Source of the DNA: DATNPX01 sp036702975
Lineage (GTDB): Bacteria; Cyanobacteriota; Vampirovibrionia; Obscuribacterales; Obscuribacteraceae
Assembly (NCBI GenBank): GCA_036702975.1
Contig: DATNPX010000015.1
Location: 62,001 to 126,000 of the forward strand
Direction: 5' to 3'
DNA: 64,000 nucleotides
This document shows, one piece after another, positions 1 through 8,031 of the stretch. How positions within the stretch are numbered: the first letter of the stretch is position 1; every line of letters starts with the position of its first letter. The position numbers and the translations under genes were made by a program. Below the pieces are notes generated by a model. The model was not told the origin of the DNA. It made no database searches and worked only from the letters and a program-made list of their open reading frames with translations.

Positions 1-237
1 ATGTAGACATCCGCCTCTGAGACTGACCTTCGGGCGGTGCCGATAGCCACATTGAGAGCGTCTATAAAGCTGGTCTTTCCGGTATTGATCTTCATCACTA
101 TCGATCTAAAAGCAAAGACAAGCGTCGACAAAACAAGGCTGGTTTATAAATGTCGGTCAATCAAGCGGAGCCTGGGCAGAATAACACGTTTTCTTGCGTC
201 CATCTGTTCGTTGGGTACTGATAGCGTTCCGTTCGAG

Positions 238-987
238 CTAAATTACAACCTCATCGAAGCACTTGCGCATTTTGAAGTAACAGTCACAACAAAGTTCTTC
301 AAGTCCGGCGCGGTCGAGAACGGTTATCTTGCCACGCACATATTTAATCAATTTGGCTTTCGACAACAATAGAGCTACACCATTGATCGCGGATCTTGAC
401 ACACCCAACATAGTCGCAAGAAATTCTTGCGTCAGCGGAAATTCGTCCGTGTCACACCGGTCATGCGTGAGCAAAAGCCATCGTGCACAGCGGTGCTCAA
501 CTGAATGTGAGCGATTGCATCCTGTATTGAGTGCCACTTGCTCAAAAAGGACCATCGCATAACGGCGGCATAGTATCGACAATTTGTCGTGTTTTTCGAG
601 CAGATCTAAAAATTGATCTTTCGGAATCCGTCATGCTGTGCCTGGCACCTGACAAAAAGCGATCTCGAAGACGGACTCTACTCCGAGAACGAGCGACACG
701 CCAACCAACCCTTCCCTTCCAATGGTGGCAATCTCTACCAAGCTGCCATCATCCATCGGAGTCAACATGCACATGACTCCGGATTCCGGAAAGTCTACAA
801 ACTGAAGCGGTTTGTTTGCCTGGATTAAACTCTCTCGCAAGTCGACATGAACAAACTCAGCGGCGTCCATAACGGCTTGCGCGACAGCGTTCGGCAATCT
901 GCGAAGCAGCAAGTTCTTGGGTTGGTCTTCTGCTTCAGGCATAGTTCCAAAGAAGGATGGAGTTTGAACACTATAAATCGCTGACAA
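238..987 (-). pseudogene. Crp/Fnr-family transcription regulator interrupted by an in-frame TGA
   Basis: Read on the minus strand from 987 to 238 this is a full-length Crp/Fnr regulator. The N-terminal cyclic-nucleotide-binding-like beta-roll ends at CQVPGTA. The C-terminal winged helix has the family signatures HSVEHRCARWLL, LTQEFLATMLGVSRS and ITVLDRAGLEELCCDCY. The two halves lie in the same frame and are separated only by a TGA at 631-633, followed by the in-frame stretch RIPKDQFLDLLEKHDK. Relatives of this subfamily usually have an aromatic residue at this point, so a TGG-to-TGA change is the simplest explanation. No frameshift is needed. It could be a nonsense pseudogene, a sequencing error or readthrough. 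The product would be a cytoplasmic DNA-binding regulator. A palindrome of Crp/Fnr type lies upstream at 1076-1095. Confidence 0.8.
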
Positions 988-1075
988 CCGCTCAGGTGCG
1001 AACCATCCTTGCTTGACGTCTTATTTAGTACTACATTACTAGATCCCTTGGGACCTTCACGTTTTGTTTCGCGCA

Positions 1076-1095
1076 TATGTAACCTGGATTACATA
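1076..1095. promoter_or_regulatory. Crp/Fnr-type palindromic operator candidate
   Basis: TATGTAA, six bases, then TTACATA forms a perfect 7-bp inverted repeat. The arm and spacer geometry (TGTAA-N6-TTACA) matches Crp/Fnr-family sites (TGTGA-N6-TCACA). It lies about 90 bp upstream of the start of the interrupted Crp/Fnr gene and about 80 bp downstream of the sensor-domain gene, so autoregulation is the natural guess. Binding is inferred from symmetry only. Confidence 0.45.
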
Positions 1096-1172
1096 GGCAA
1101 CATATCCATTTGTGCGCCTGTTCCACTGATGGAGTCGGAACCGTCGAGTTCCGATCAAATGGATGATCTGTC

Positions 1173-1934
1173 CTAATCCACAGTCGATGAAAAAATGGCT
1201 TCATTCGGAGTTGAGAGCACTGCAATGGTTGTGCTCAAAGCCAGCGCTGTAAATTGCTTCGGAATAAGATCTGGAAGCAATACGCGAAAGAACAATACGA
1301 CCGCATAGAGATCGCCGTTCGGTAAAAGAGAGCCAAAGCCAATCACAGAACGTATTGAATAAGGGAAAACGAATTCGGATTTGGCGGGAATGAAAGGGCT
1401 TGTCTGCGCGTCCGGTACATAGAAGATATTGTAATCGCGGTCTTTGGGGTCGTTGAACTGCATCTTTTGCGATTTCGGTGCTGTGAATAGAGTGGAGATC
1501 TCTATTCCCAGTTGAGTAATGAGACGCGCGATCATTGGTGACTCTTCTACAATTTCCGGACTAATAAGTGGTATCACCTGATGACCGGTGCTGTCTTGCC
1601 GCCGATTCCACTTTTCTTCAAGGCCCGCCGATCCGAGCAAAGTAAGGCATTTATCCGTTGGCCGTTTTTTGCCAGTCGCGTCACAAACCATCGTTTGCAA
1701 TCTTGGTTCCAGATGTTGAAACTCGATAGTGCGAAAAAACCTGACCAGGGCACATGCTTTGAGCGAACCTGGTTCCGTGGTTAAGGAATCGAACAAATAC
1801 CTGGTCGTCGCGACAGCCAAGTCTTCCATACTCGTCGACATCTTAGCTAAGCCACGAACATATGCCGATGCCCCGGTTATATCAAATGGCTTCAATTGCT
1901 CTGATTCGAAAGCGGCTTTGTCTTCGATCGGCAT
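1173..1934 (-). CDS. Stand-alone sensor domain protein (cyanobacterial kinase-associated type)
   Basis: This 253-residue protein carries an uninterrupted sensory domain of the type found at the N-terminus of cyanobacterial and planctomycete PAS/GAF sensor kinases. The order TTRYLFDSL, ACALVRFF, KCLTLLGSAG, WNRRQDSTGHQVIPL, YNIFYVPDA, YSIRSVIGFG and GDLYAVVLF is the recognisable pattern. No kinase, cyclase or receiver domain follows, so it presumably acts by protein contact, perhaps with the nearby receivers (2231-2680, 3611-4554). There are no membrane segments, so it should be cytosolic. The start at 1934 is the first ATG of the open frame and precedes all conserved parts. The family resemblance is from memory and the ligand is unknown. 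Confidence 0.6.
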   Translation of the reverse strand: MPIEDKAAFESEQLKPFDITGASAYVRGLAKMSTSMEDLAVATTRYLFDSLTTEPGSLKACALVRFFRTIEFQHLEPRLQTMVCDATGKKRPTDKCLTLLGSAGLEEKWNRRQDSTGHQVIPLISPEIVEESPMIARLITQLGIEISTLFTAPKSQKMQFNDPKDRDYNIFYVPDAQTSPFIPAKSEFVFPYSIRSVIGFGSLLPNGDLYAVVLFFRVLLPDLIPKQFTALALSTTIAVLSTPNEAIFSSTVD

Positions 1935-2230
1935 GGGCTTTCACTTTTTCGAAGAGTAATGAACACAGGGGCTAAGGCCAATTTGTTTGCGGATGTGCGG
2001 TGAATTAGTCTTGGATCGACGATCGCTCGCTTGTTCTGTCAACGAAGCGGACGCTAAGATCTCGCAAACTGTTATCAGTGTGCCCATTTTACGTCGTTCC
2101 GCCACCTCATCCCGCAGGCTGCCACCCAATGGCTATCGGTTCGAGAAAAGGAACGGCTGTAAACCGAATTTAGTTATCCTTGCTCCACCACGACAGACGG
2201 CGCGAATCACCTGGGCACCGCCGGTAACGC

Positions 2231-2680
2231 CTAGTTGGATTCCGCTGAGTTCTTTCGCTCAGGAAGCAATCTCAGATTAGGTCGCGTCGCGTTATACGCC
2301 CATTTCAATAACATGCGACGGAAGTCGTCGGCCGCGAAAGGTTTACTCAAATAGTCGTCCATTCCGGCTTCGATACAAGCTTTTCGATCCTCATCACTAG
2401 CCCGCGCCGTTATAGCAATGATCGGAGTCATTCGAGTGCCTTGGTTTTTTAGAAACTGTTTCAGCCGTTTCGTGCACTCAATCCCATCAATGTCAGGCAT
2501 ATTTACGTCCATAAGGATCGCATCGAAACACGTGTCGCAGGCCGCAATGGCACTAAGTGCCTCTTTGCCTGAACTGACAACAACAGTTAGGAAGCCAAAC
2601 TTCTCGGCCAAAATGTTGATAACCTTTTGCTGTGTGGGGTTATCATCCACCACTAATATTATGGGTCTCTCGGCGTTCAT
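2231..2680 (-). CDS. Single-domain response regulator (CheY-like)
   Basis: This 149-residue protein is a receiver domain with a short charged tail. It has the acidic pair in ILVVDDN, the phospho-acceptor Asp in LMDVNMPDIDG, the Thr of AITARA and the conserved Lys in YLSKPF, so it should be phosphorylatable. There is no output domain; it probably relays phosphate to or from a hybrid kinase in the cytosol. It is not next to a kinase gene. The sensor-domain gene lies about 300 bp downstream. The intervening 1935-2230 shows no convincing gene. The ATG at 2680 directly precedes beta-strand 1. Confidence 0.85.
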   Translation of the reverse strand: MNAERPIILVVDDNPTQQKVINILAEKFGFLTVVVSSGKEALSAIAACDTCFDAILMDVNMPDIDGIECTKRLKQFLKNQGTRMTPIIAITARASDEDRKACIEAGMDDYLSKPFAADDFRRMLLKWAYNATRPNLRLLPERKNSAESN

Positions 2681-2734
2681 ATAATGATAGAACTCAACAG
2701 ATGTTCCGAAGTTCCAGACAACGGCAGCTTTGTA

Positions 2735-2905
2735 TCAGAACGACTTAAAGACAAGACAAGCTCTGCCACCTATCCAAGCGCCGATGATGCCGACGATGGC
2801 CGAAGTGAGGAATCCGCCCGGCACAACGCCCGGAACCAAACGCTCACCGAGATAAGCACAGGCTGCTGCAACAAACAAAAACAGGATAAAAGTGAGAATT
2901 CCCAT
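2735..2905 (-). CDS. Short GlsB/YeaQ/YmgE-like (transglycosylase-associated) membrane protein, possibly truncated
   Basis: A 56-residue hydrophobic protein begins at the ATG at 2905, preceded by CAGAGG about 8 bases upstream. It contains the Gly-rich hairpin typical of the GlsB/YeaQ/YmgE family: LVPGVVPGGFLTSAIVGIIGAWIGG. Family members are usually around 80 residues. This one stops after CLVFKSF and lacks the last membrane segment, so the 3' end may have been lost or rearranged. A longer upstream-extended reading of 122 residues exists, but the extension is not family-like. Function is unknown; the family is linked to envelope stress. Confidence 0.5.
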   Translation of the reverse strand: MGILTFILFLFVAAACAYLGERLVPGVVPGGFLTSAIVGIIGAWIGGRACLVFKSF

Positions 2906-3131
2906 GGGTAAACCTCTGTGGAGGGGAAAGTAACTGAGCCGTATGGCGCAACCCACCTGATATAAGTTCCCGTTGGGCTTGAGCAAGACCTCAATCGAAG
3001 GGACCGCTTTCCCGCGGTCTGCATAGATACGCAGTCCCCCAGCAATATAAGAAGCAGCCAAAAGTGGCTTGGTTAAAGCGAAGACAGAATAGCTTCCCGC
3101 CATCTCACCACTCCAACAACGTCACATTGCA

Positions 3132-3545
3132 CTAAGCATCCTCACTTTCACGCCGTACTCTTCTTACTTTTTTATGAACATCGTTGGTAGCTATACCAAT
3201 GCAAAGCATGAGGAGCCCTCCCCAAATAGCTGGCATCCAGCCGGAAAAGGCTAGAGTGGAAGGCATGAGGTTCGCTAAAAGTTTGAGACCAACAGCTGGA
3301 AGCAACCAGAATCCCAGCAACCATGCCGGAATAAGGACGATAAGTGCTAGTCCTAACGTGCTAATTGCTACTATCGCACTGATGCCCACTGCTATTGATT
3401 CAACAACCCAGCCCAAAAACGCAAAAACGGCACCCGCCAAAATGGCATGAAGAAAGTTGCCATGGAATTGAACTCCAGGAATCATTGGAAACAGGAAGTA
3501 AAACGTACCCGCAATGAGCACTAATCGGATAAGGTAACGAGTCAT
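3132..3545 (-). CDS. Small integral membrane protein, phage-holin-4-like
   Basis: This 137-residue protein has four predicted membrane helices, starting at LIRLVLIAGTFYFLFPMI, and a short basic-acidic cytoplasmic tail (KKVRRVRRESEDA). The pattern resembles the four-helix membrane family sometimes called phage holin family 4, but no catalytic residue or diagnostic motif can be named. The ATG at 3545 has AGGGAG at good distance. An in-frame TTG eight codons earlier is less likely. It may be co-transcribed with the GlsB/YeaQ-like gene downstream. Confidence 0.6.
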   Translation of the reverse strand: MTRYLIRLVLIAGTFYFLFPMIPGVQFHGNFLHAILAGAVFAFLGWVVESIAVGISAIVAISTLGLALIVLIPAWLLGFWLLPAVGLKLLANLMPSTLAFSGWMPAIWGGLLMLCIGIATNDVHKKVRRVRRESEDA

Positions 3546-3610
3546 AGTCCATTTCTCCCTATTCTTCAAAGTAGTGAAAGCTACAGGTACTGTGACCTTC
3601 TAACAGGAGT

Positions 3611-4120
3611 TCAGAGCGTCTCTGGATTTCGCTTTTGAAACAGTCCGTTTTGCAAAGGTCCATTACCATCACCATCGCGGACGGCTCCATTATTATCCGC
3701 GTAATAGTTGCCGACGCGGTCCGCTGGCAGCAGCCAATCAATTTCTGCAATAAAAGCGGTTCGGTCAAATTTTTCCATAGTGATGTACCTCGCTACGCCC
3801 AAAGCGCGTGCCGCAGTCCTTACACCATCTGAAAGATATTTCGGCACTTCTACTGGCTCGGTGCTGAAGCAAACGAAAGGCACCGCCCGCATGTGGGGAT
3901 CACCTTTCACCCATCGCAAAAAATCAAAGATACTGCCACCGTTCTGCAAGTGAACATCGCCGATTATCAGATCTACTTCCTGCTGTCTGAGAATCGCCAT
4001 CGCATCCTGAAAGTTATTCGCTGTGAATACGTGATGCCCAAAATGCTCCAAGCTATCCGTTATCAGCAGCATCGATTTCGCATGTTCCATTAACGCTAAT
4101 ATTTTGGCCACCATAATCAA
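3611..4120 (-). CDS. Degenerate receiver-domain protein, paralogue of the next gene upstream
   Basis: This 169-residue protein has a receiver fold (residues about 5-130) and a polar C-terminal tail. The phospho-acceptor Asp is kept in LIIGDVHLQNGG. The first acidic pair is absent (ALMEHAKS), and the loop that normally reads YLxKPF is YITMEKF, so the conserved Lys is replaced by Met. That predicts weak or atypical phosphorylation. It overlaps the upstream paralogue by 4 bases (ATGA), so the two are translationally coupled. Conserved stretches shared with the partner include DVHL-NGGS-FDFL-WVK and LxDGVxTAAR. Confidence 0.75.
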   Translation of the reverse strand: MIMVAKILALMEHAKSMLLITDSLEHFGHHVFTANNFQDAMAILRQQEVDLIIGDVHLQNGGSIFDFLRWVKGDPHMRAVPFVCFSTEPVEVPKYLSDGVRTAARALGVARYITMEKFDRTAFIAEIDWLLPADRVGNYYADNNGAVRDGDGNGPLQNGLFQKRNPETL

Positions 4121-4554
4121 TCACCCCTTTCCGTAACTATTGTTGAAACTGTGCTTCGGCCAGGCGGCAACAGCTCTCCTATTTGCTGAACGAAATCGGC
4201 ACTAGCAAACTCTTCCATGGTGATGTACTTGGCCGCGCCAAACATGCGAGCTGCTGTTTGCACTCCATCAGCTAGATATTTCGCCAGTTTGGTCGGTTGC
4301 ACGCTAAGGAGGACAAACGGGATAGAATGCAACACCGGTTCGCTCTTAACCCATTTCAGGAAATCAAAGACGCTACCGCCGTTTTCCAGATGTACATCTG
4401 AGATGATCAAGTCAAAAGTGTGCTCTTGCAGAATTGCCTTGGCGCGTGGATACGAACCAACAACAACAACTTCATAACCGACTTGCTCAAGACAGCCTGC
4501 CACTTGCGCACCGTGTTCCGAATGTTCCAACAAAGCTATTATCAGAGCCGCCAT
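4117..4554 (-). CDS. Degenerate receiver-domain protein, tandem paralogue
   Basis: This 145-residue receiver-like protein is first in a two-gene unit with 3611-4120. The Asp is present in LIISDVHLENGG, but the acidic pair is missing (ALLEHSEH). The Lys-Pro loop is YITMEEF, as in its sister, so the loss of the canonical Lys predates the duplication. The extended loop between beta-3 and alpha-4 and the insert LADGVQTAARMFGAAKY are shared with the sister. It has no output domain and is cytosolic. The pair may work as a heterodimeric or antagonistic phosphate-independent module; that is inference. Confidence 0.75.
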   Translation of the reverse strand: MAALIIALLEHSEHGAQVAGCLEQVGYEVVVVGSYPRAKAILQEHTFDLIISDVHLENGGSVFDFLKWVKSEPVLHSIPFVLLSVQPTKLAKYLADGVQTAARMFGAAKYITMEEFASADFVQQIGELLPPGRSTVSTIVTERGD

Positions 4555-4892
4555 TACCTCAACCTCATGTCTGCGCAGGCAGACCAGACGAGGTGAAAAG
4601 AACGACAGTTGAACGGGTTTTAAATCTGTGCTCGGCCGCTATTTGGCCTTATCTTCAATTATCATAGCTGGCAACCAGTGTTGATAAACCACAGCATTAC
4701 TGTTGGTTCCAGTTGCCGAGCGCTATAGATGCAGAAGGGCATCCCGATAACAGGATAGTTAAGTTTGCGGCTCGTATTAAGTTTTGAGTTCGGCGGAAAC
4801 ACTGCACGCAATTTGAGACCGGGGGGCGCATATGGTTGAGTCCAACTCATGCTCCGCGCATCTTTAGCCGGCTATTGAGGGCTGACTGGAAT
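4555..4892. other. Gap without a recognisable gene
   Basis: About 340 bp lie between the receiver pair and the next minus-strand gene. The open frames seen here are antisense or lack coding features. The stretch presumably holds the promoter of the receiver pair, but no clear -10/-35 was found. Confidence 0.4.
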
Positions 4893-5249
4893 TCAACCGA
4901 ACTCATGCTTCTCTTCGAGTTTGCTTCGCAAGGCGCGTCGTTGTCTGCAGCGACAGTCCGTGGATGTCGGTTTGGCGCAAGGTATCTTTCTGTCAGTCTC
5001 GTTCTGACGACGCCATTCGCCTTCGTACGAATATCCGACGCGGTCATAGTATTGTCGGGCGAAATCACGCTCATCAGAACCATTGCTGCTGTAACCATCG
5101 ATTCGTGGATCCGAAGCCCAATTCATTATTCCGCACAAGTCAGCGATGAATCCTCTGAGAATCAAGGACGGGCACACCAAATCATGCTTGCACAGTTCGA
5201 TAAACTCCGGTGGCAATTGAAGCGTCACATTACGTTTTGCTCTCGTCAT
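4893..5249 (-). CDS. Small conserved protein of unknown function
   Basis: A 118-residue protein starts at the ATG at 5249 (MTRAKRNVTLQLPPEF). The N-terminal 70 residues look like a compact conserved domain (LPPEFIELC, LRGFIADLCGIMNW, GYSSNGSDERDFARQYYDRVGY). The tail is basic, Cys-containing and variable. The opening, VTLQLPPEF, is like ribbon-helix-helix or plasmid-type regulators, but the rest is not diagnostic. I believe it belongs to a lineage-specific family with several copies per genome. No function is claimed. The reading upstream to 5309 lacks conserved features. Confidence 0.5.
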   Translation of the reverse strand: MTRAKRNVTLQLPPEFIELCKHDLVCPSLILRGFIADLCGIMNWASDPRIDGYSSNGSDERDFARQYYDRVGYSYEGEWRRQNETDRKIPCAKPTSTDCRCRQRRALRSKLEEKHEFG

Positions 5250-5450
5250 CACTTCGCCGGAATCGCTTATACACTGGGCGGGCGGGCGAGCTGGGACGTG
5301 AACCCACACCCCTGCGGACTAGATCCGATGTTTCGCAGTTGTGAGACTATTCATACCAAACCTGTCTCTAAAATATGCAAATCGATTGTCATGCTGGCAC
5401 CACCGCGCACATTTGAATCTCTACAGATTCTGTGACGTTGATGTACTTTG

Positions 5451-5470
5451 TAGGGGGACCGTAGGGGGAG
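5451..5470 (+). repeat. 11-bp-period tandem repeat next to a tRNA-Val fragment
   Basis: TAGGGGGA occurs twice with a period of 11 bp (5451 and 5462). The repeat ends 24 bp before the 3' end of the tRNA-Val fragment. The TACTGGCCC repeats of the neighbouring element have the same 11-bp period and lie 25 bp from the 3' end of tRNA-Ala. It is therefore probably an integrase arm-site of a different, older element. Confidence 0.5.
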
Positions 5471-5494
5471 AAATTCCAGAGTCCCCAAAAGCCT

Positions 5495-5557
5495 TGGGCG
5501 GTAAGAGACTCGAACTCCTAACCCCTTCGGTGTAAACGAAGCGCTCCTCCAGAGCAT
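5495..5557 (-). pseudogene. tRNA-Val(TAC) 3' fragment, attachment-site remnant
   Basis: On the minus strand the 3' acceptor strand ACCGCCC with discriminator A, a T-arm with loop TTCGAGT, and an anticodon arm CTTCG-TTTACAC-CGAAG (anticodon TAC, Val) are intact. A mini D-stem GCTC/GAGC remains, but the 5' acceptor strand GGGCGGT is missing and the sequence beyond is unrelated. The tRNA cannot fold fully and is probably non-functional. Loss of the 5' part is typical of integration sites within tRNA 3' halves. Confidence 0.65.
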
Positions 5558-5617
5558 CACATAGACAACAAAACGAGGATCTCCGAAAACCTTCGAAAAC
5601 CCTCATCTTTAAAAACC

Positions 5618-5666
5618 TGGAGGCTAGGAGATTCGAACTCCTGACCTTCTCCGTGCAAAGGAGACG
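5618..5666 (-). repeat. Left attachment repeat (tRNA-Ala 3' fragment)
   Basis: 49 bp are identical to 20068-20116. Reading the minus strand they give the anticodon arm with TGC, the variable loop, the T-arm and the 3' acceptor strand of tRNA-Ala. Beyond 5666 the sequence departs from tRNA, so this copy is a remnant of the original target. Confidence 0.9.
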
Positions 5667-5779
5667 GGGATACATTCCCGCATTTTCTCCAGATATCCCC
5701 AAACATACGCCCATTAAGCGATTATAGCCCTTCCGCTTTCCCGTAGAATCTCTTCTCAACCTCGGTTTTCTGCTACGAT

Positions 5780-5800
5780 TACTGGCCCATAACTGGCCCG
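5780..5800 (+). repeat. Element-end repeat, left copy
   Basis: TACTGGCCC followed by AACTGGCCCG (11-bp period) matches 20022-20042 with one mismatch in 21 bp, in the same orientation. It lies 23 bp upstream of the integrase start. Likely roles are integrase arm-binding site and, given its position, autoregulation of int. Confidence 0.6.
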
Positions 5801-5823
5801 AAAATAGAGGAGAAGGTTGACGA

Positions 5824-7026
5824 GTGAAGCTAGTGTTTAGCGAGGCAAAGGTAAGGGCTATTAAAGCCGCCGAGAAAGGCAAGAGAGATCGATACTGGGA
5901 TGCAGGAGCAAAAGGGCTCATGCTGCGCGTCTCGGATACAGGCAAAAAGAGCTTTTACTTCTCGGTCACCCGCAACGGAAAGGAAGTGCTGGTTAACATC
6001 GGCGAGTACGGGGATTTCGGAAGCAATAGCGGACTTACCGTCCAACAGGCTAGGGATATTGCAGCCTCGCACTACGCGGACGTTTGCAGGGATCTAGATC
6101 CAGCGGATGCTAAGCGAAAAGCGAAAGCTGAAGTAACGGTTCGAGAGCTTTTTACTACTTATATGGACGGTTACGCAAAGAACCGGGTAAGGACGTGGAA
6201 AACAACCGAATCCAATTATTTGACCTGCTTTTCGCATTGGGATAACAGGAAAGCATCTTCTGTCACAAGGCTGGAAGTTCAAAAGTGTATTAACCAGATC
6301 GGCACCGACAGAGGAAAGCACCTGGCAAACAGAGCACTGAACGATCTAAAAGCCATTTACAACTGGGGTTTTAGCAAGAATGTAATCGAATGCGCCAATC
6401 CGTGTGTCGGTGTCGATAAATGCAAAGTTGAGAGCGGAGGACGACAGAGATTTATCCAGCCTCTCGAGTTTGAACCGTTCATGAAAGCAGTAAACGAAGA
6501 ACCCAATAAAGATATTCGCGACTTCGTTCTATTGGCCCTGTATACCGCTATGCGAGAAGGGAACGTACTAGCGATGAGATGGGAGAAGATTAGCTGGGAG
6601 CGGAAGACATGGCACATCCCCGGAAGCGAGTTTAAAAACGGAGACCCTCAGGACGTTACACTGACCGAAGAAGCTTTAGGTGTCCTAAGGGGTCGCTACA
6701 GCGACGAAACAGAGGGATGGGTGTTTCCTTCTGCTAAGAGCGAAAGCGGGCACCTTGTCGAACCTAAGACCGGCTGGAAACGTATTTTAGATCGAGCCAA
6801 GTTAACCGACTTGCGAATACATGATCTCAGACGCACCATGGGCAGTTATATGGCGATCGCAAACGTGAACGCCCCGCTAATTGGAAAGGCACTTGGTCAC
6901 AAATCGCTTGCTGCAGCTGCTAGATATCAACGAGTCAATTACGAACCTGTAAGAGCCGCTATGGAGCAAGCGCAAGCACTATTCGGACAGTTTGCCAAAC
7001 CCGGAGCGAGCAATGCCGAAGGGTAA
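5824..7026 (+). CDS. Tyrosine integrase of the element (DUF4102 type)
   Basis: A 400-residue phage-type integrase. The N-terminal DUF4102 arm-binding domain (about 1-95; LMLRVSDTGKKSFYF, NIGEYGDF) is followed by the core-binding domain (about 100-190) and the catalytic domain (about 215-385). The latter has Arg in AMREGN, His-x-x-Arg in HDLRRT, LGHKS and the Tyr nucleophile in ARYQRV. It should integrate and excise the element at tRNA-Ala. The GTG start at 5824 is preceded by GGAGAAGG. The gene lies about 160 bp inside the left attachment repeat, the usual place. The next gene starts inside its 3' end. Confidence 0.93.
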   Translation: MKLVFSEAKVRAIKAAEKGKRDRYWDAGAKGLMLRVSDTGKKSFYFSVTRNGKEVLVNIGEYGDFGSNSGLTVQQARDIAASHYADVCRDLDPADAKRKAKAEVTVRELFTTYMDGYAKNRVRTWKTTESNYLTCFSHWDNRKASSVTRLEVQKCINQIGTDRGKHLANRALNDLKAIYNWGFSKNVIECANPCVGVDKCKVESGGRQRFIQPLEFEPFMKAVNEEPNKDIRDFVLLALYTAMREGNVLAMRWEKISWERKTWHIPGSEFKNGDPQDVTLTEEALGVLRGRYSDETEGWVFPSAKSESGHLVEPKTGWKRILDRAKLTDLRIHDLRRTMGSYMAIANVNAPLIGKALGHKSLAAAARYQRVNYEPVRAAMEQAQALFGQFAKPGASNAEG

Positions 7027-7621
7027 ACCACAGAAAGACAAGGTGTTTAGTCTAAACCAAGTAAAACACTTCCGGTCAATCGAAGAGTGGTTTGACCACT
7101 ATGACACAGTTAAGAGTAGGCTGTGGAAGTGGTATAAGAAGTCGCCCGAATACAAACAGCGAGAACAAGAAAACGAGAAACTTCAGGCGTCCATTCCGGC
7201 AGAATATAGAGGGTGGGTGTTGGAACCCAATGACATCGAAACCGCTTTCGGCGCCCTTGAGCACCACCTAGACACCTTCAACAAAAAACTTTCAAAAAAA
7301 GATGCTATTCGAGCGGCATTCCTTATCGGAGAAAACATAACTCTCCTAAAGTTATGTTCGATCGAAGAGGAGTACCGGAGGGGAGATATCAATGTCCAAG
7401 CCACTCGTAAAGGACACACCGGCAGATATGGATCCAGCGAGAAACGTGAAGCCGCGATACAAAAATGGCAGTCAGATGCAAACAAGATATATCGCGAGAA
7501 TCCGAAACTATCGTTCGAGGCGGTCAAAGTAAGGGTCGTAGAACTCAACCGAGGCACCGCCTACGCTACCACTGACCGCAAGCTGAAACGATATTTAAAA
7601 AACCCGAAGGAAAAAGTTTAG
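7013..7621 (+). CDS. Element-encoded hypothetical protein, coupled to the integrase
   Basis: A 202-residue charged, probably helical cytosolic protein. It starts at the ATG at 7013, overlapping the integrase stop by 14 bases. Features are an aromatic N-terminal part (EEWFDHYDTVKSRLWKWYKKS), a central helix (FGALEHHLDTFNKKLSKKDAIRAAFLIGENI) and a Lys/Arg-rich C-terminus that looks like a small DNA-binding helical bundle (SFEAVKVRVVELNRGTAYATTDRKLKRYL). I do not recognise the family. Translational coupling suggests a job tied to integration or its control. Confidence 0.7.
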   Translation: MPKGKPQKDKVFSLNQVKHFRSIEEWFDHYDTVKSRLWKWYKKSPEYKQREQENEKLQASIPAEYRGWVLEPNDIETAFGALEHHLDTFNKKLSKKDAIRAAFLIGENITLLKLCSIEEEYRRGDINVQATRKGHTGRYGSSEKREAAIQKWQSDANKIYRENPKLSFEAVKVRVVELNRGTAYATTDRKLKRYLKNPKEKV

Positions 7622-7705
7622 GCCACTCTCTCCAGCGGCCCGAACGTCTTCCCTTATTCTCTCTCTCATTCCCGGACGATCCCCGGGTGAAGCGGGAGAA
7701 GGAAA

Positions 7706-7930
7706 ATGCAAACAGAAAACCACATACCACCAGCAAAATATCTGCTGAATACAAGACAAACCGAAAAGCACCTTAACGGACACGTCAAAGCGAAGACACT
7801 CGCTAACGAGCGCTCTGAACGAAAGAAAACCAACACGGCAGACGAGCTACCGTATTACAAAATTCGCGGACGCATCTACTACGACCAGCGCGATTTAGAT
7901 GCTTGGCTGGCACGTTGCCGTAGAACGTAA
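7706..7930 (+). CDS. Small HTH protein, excisionase/AlpA-like
   Basis: A 74-residue basic protein whose C-terminal half (LPYYKIRGRIYYDQRDLDAWL) is the recognition wing and last helix of the HTH_17 (excisionase/MerR-like) fold: a Tyr-rich hairpin followed by DLDAWL. The first helix is less typical (TRQTEKHLNGHVKAKTLANE). It is preceded by GGGAGAAGGA. The likely role is directing excision or regulating the element's early genes from its place next to int. Confidence 0.65.
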   Translation: MQTENHIPPAKYLLNTRQTEKHLNGHVKAKTLANERSERKKTNTADELPYYKIRGRIYYDQRDLDAWLARCRRT

Positions 7931-8031
7931 GCACCGCCCATAGTTTCAAAAGCTTAACTGATAGATAACCACCTGCGACCCGGAGCGTTTCCGAGTCGCC
8001 TGATACAACACATCTCAAAAGGAGAAAGGAA

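Noticed and set aside
238..987. UGA recoding (stop codon reassigned to Trp) as a genome-wide code
   Set aside because: Several other genes in the window end in TGA where their family should end, so TGA is a real stop here.
1941..2129. 62-residue minus-strand open frame
   Set aside because: No ribosome site, composition not protein-like, and no neighbour coupling.
4836..5435. 199-residue plus-strand open frame
   Set aside because: It is antisense to the better-supported minus-strand gene 4893-5249 and has no conserved pattern or ribosome site.
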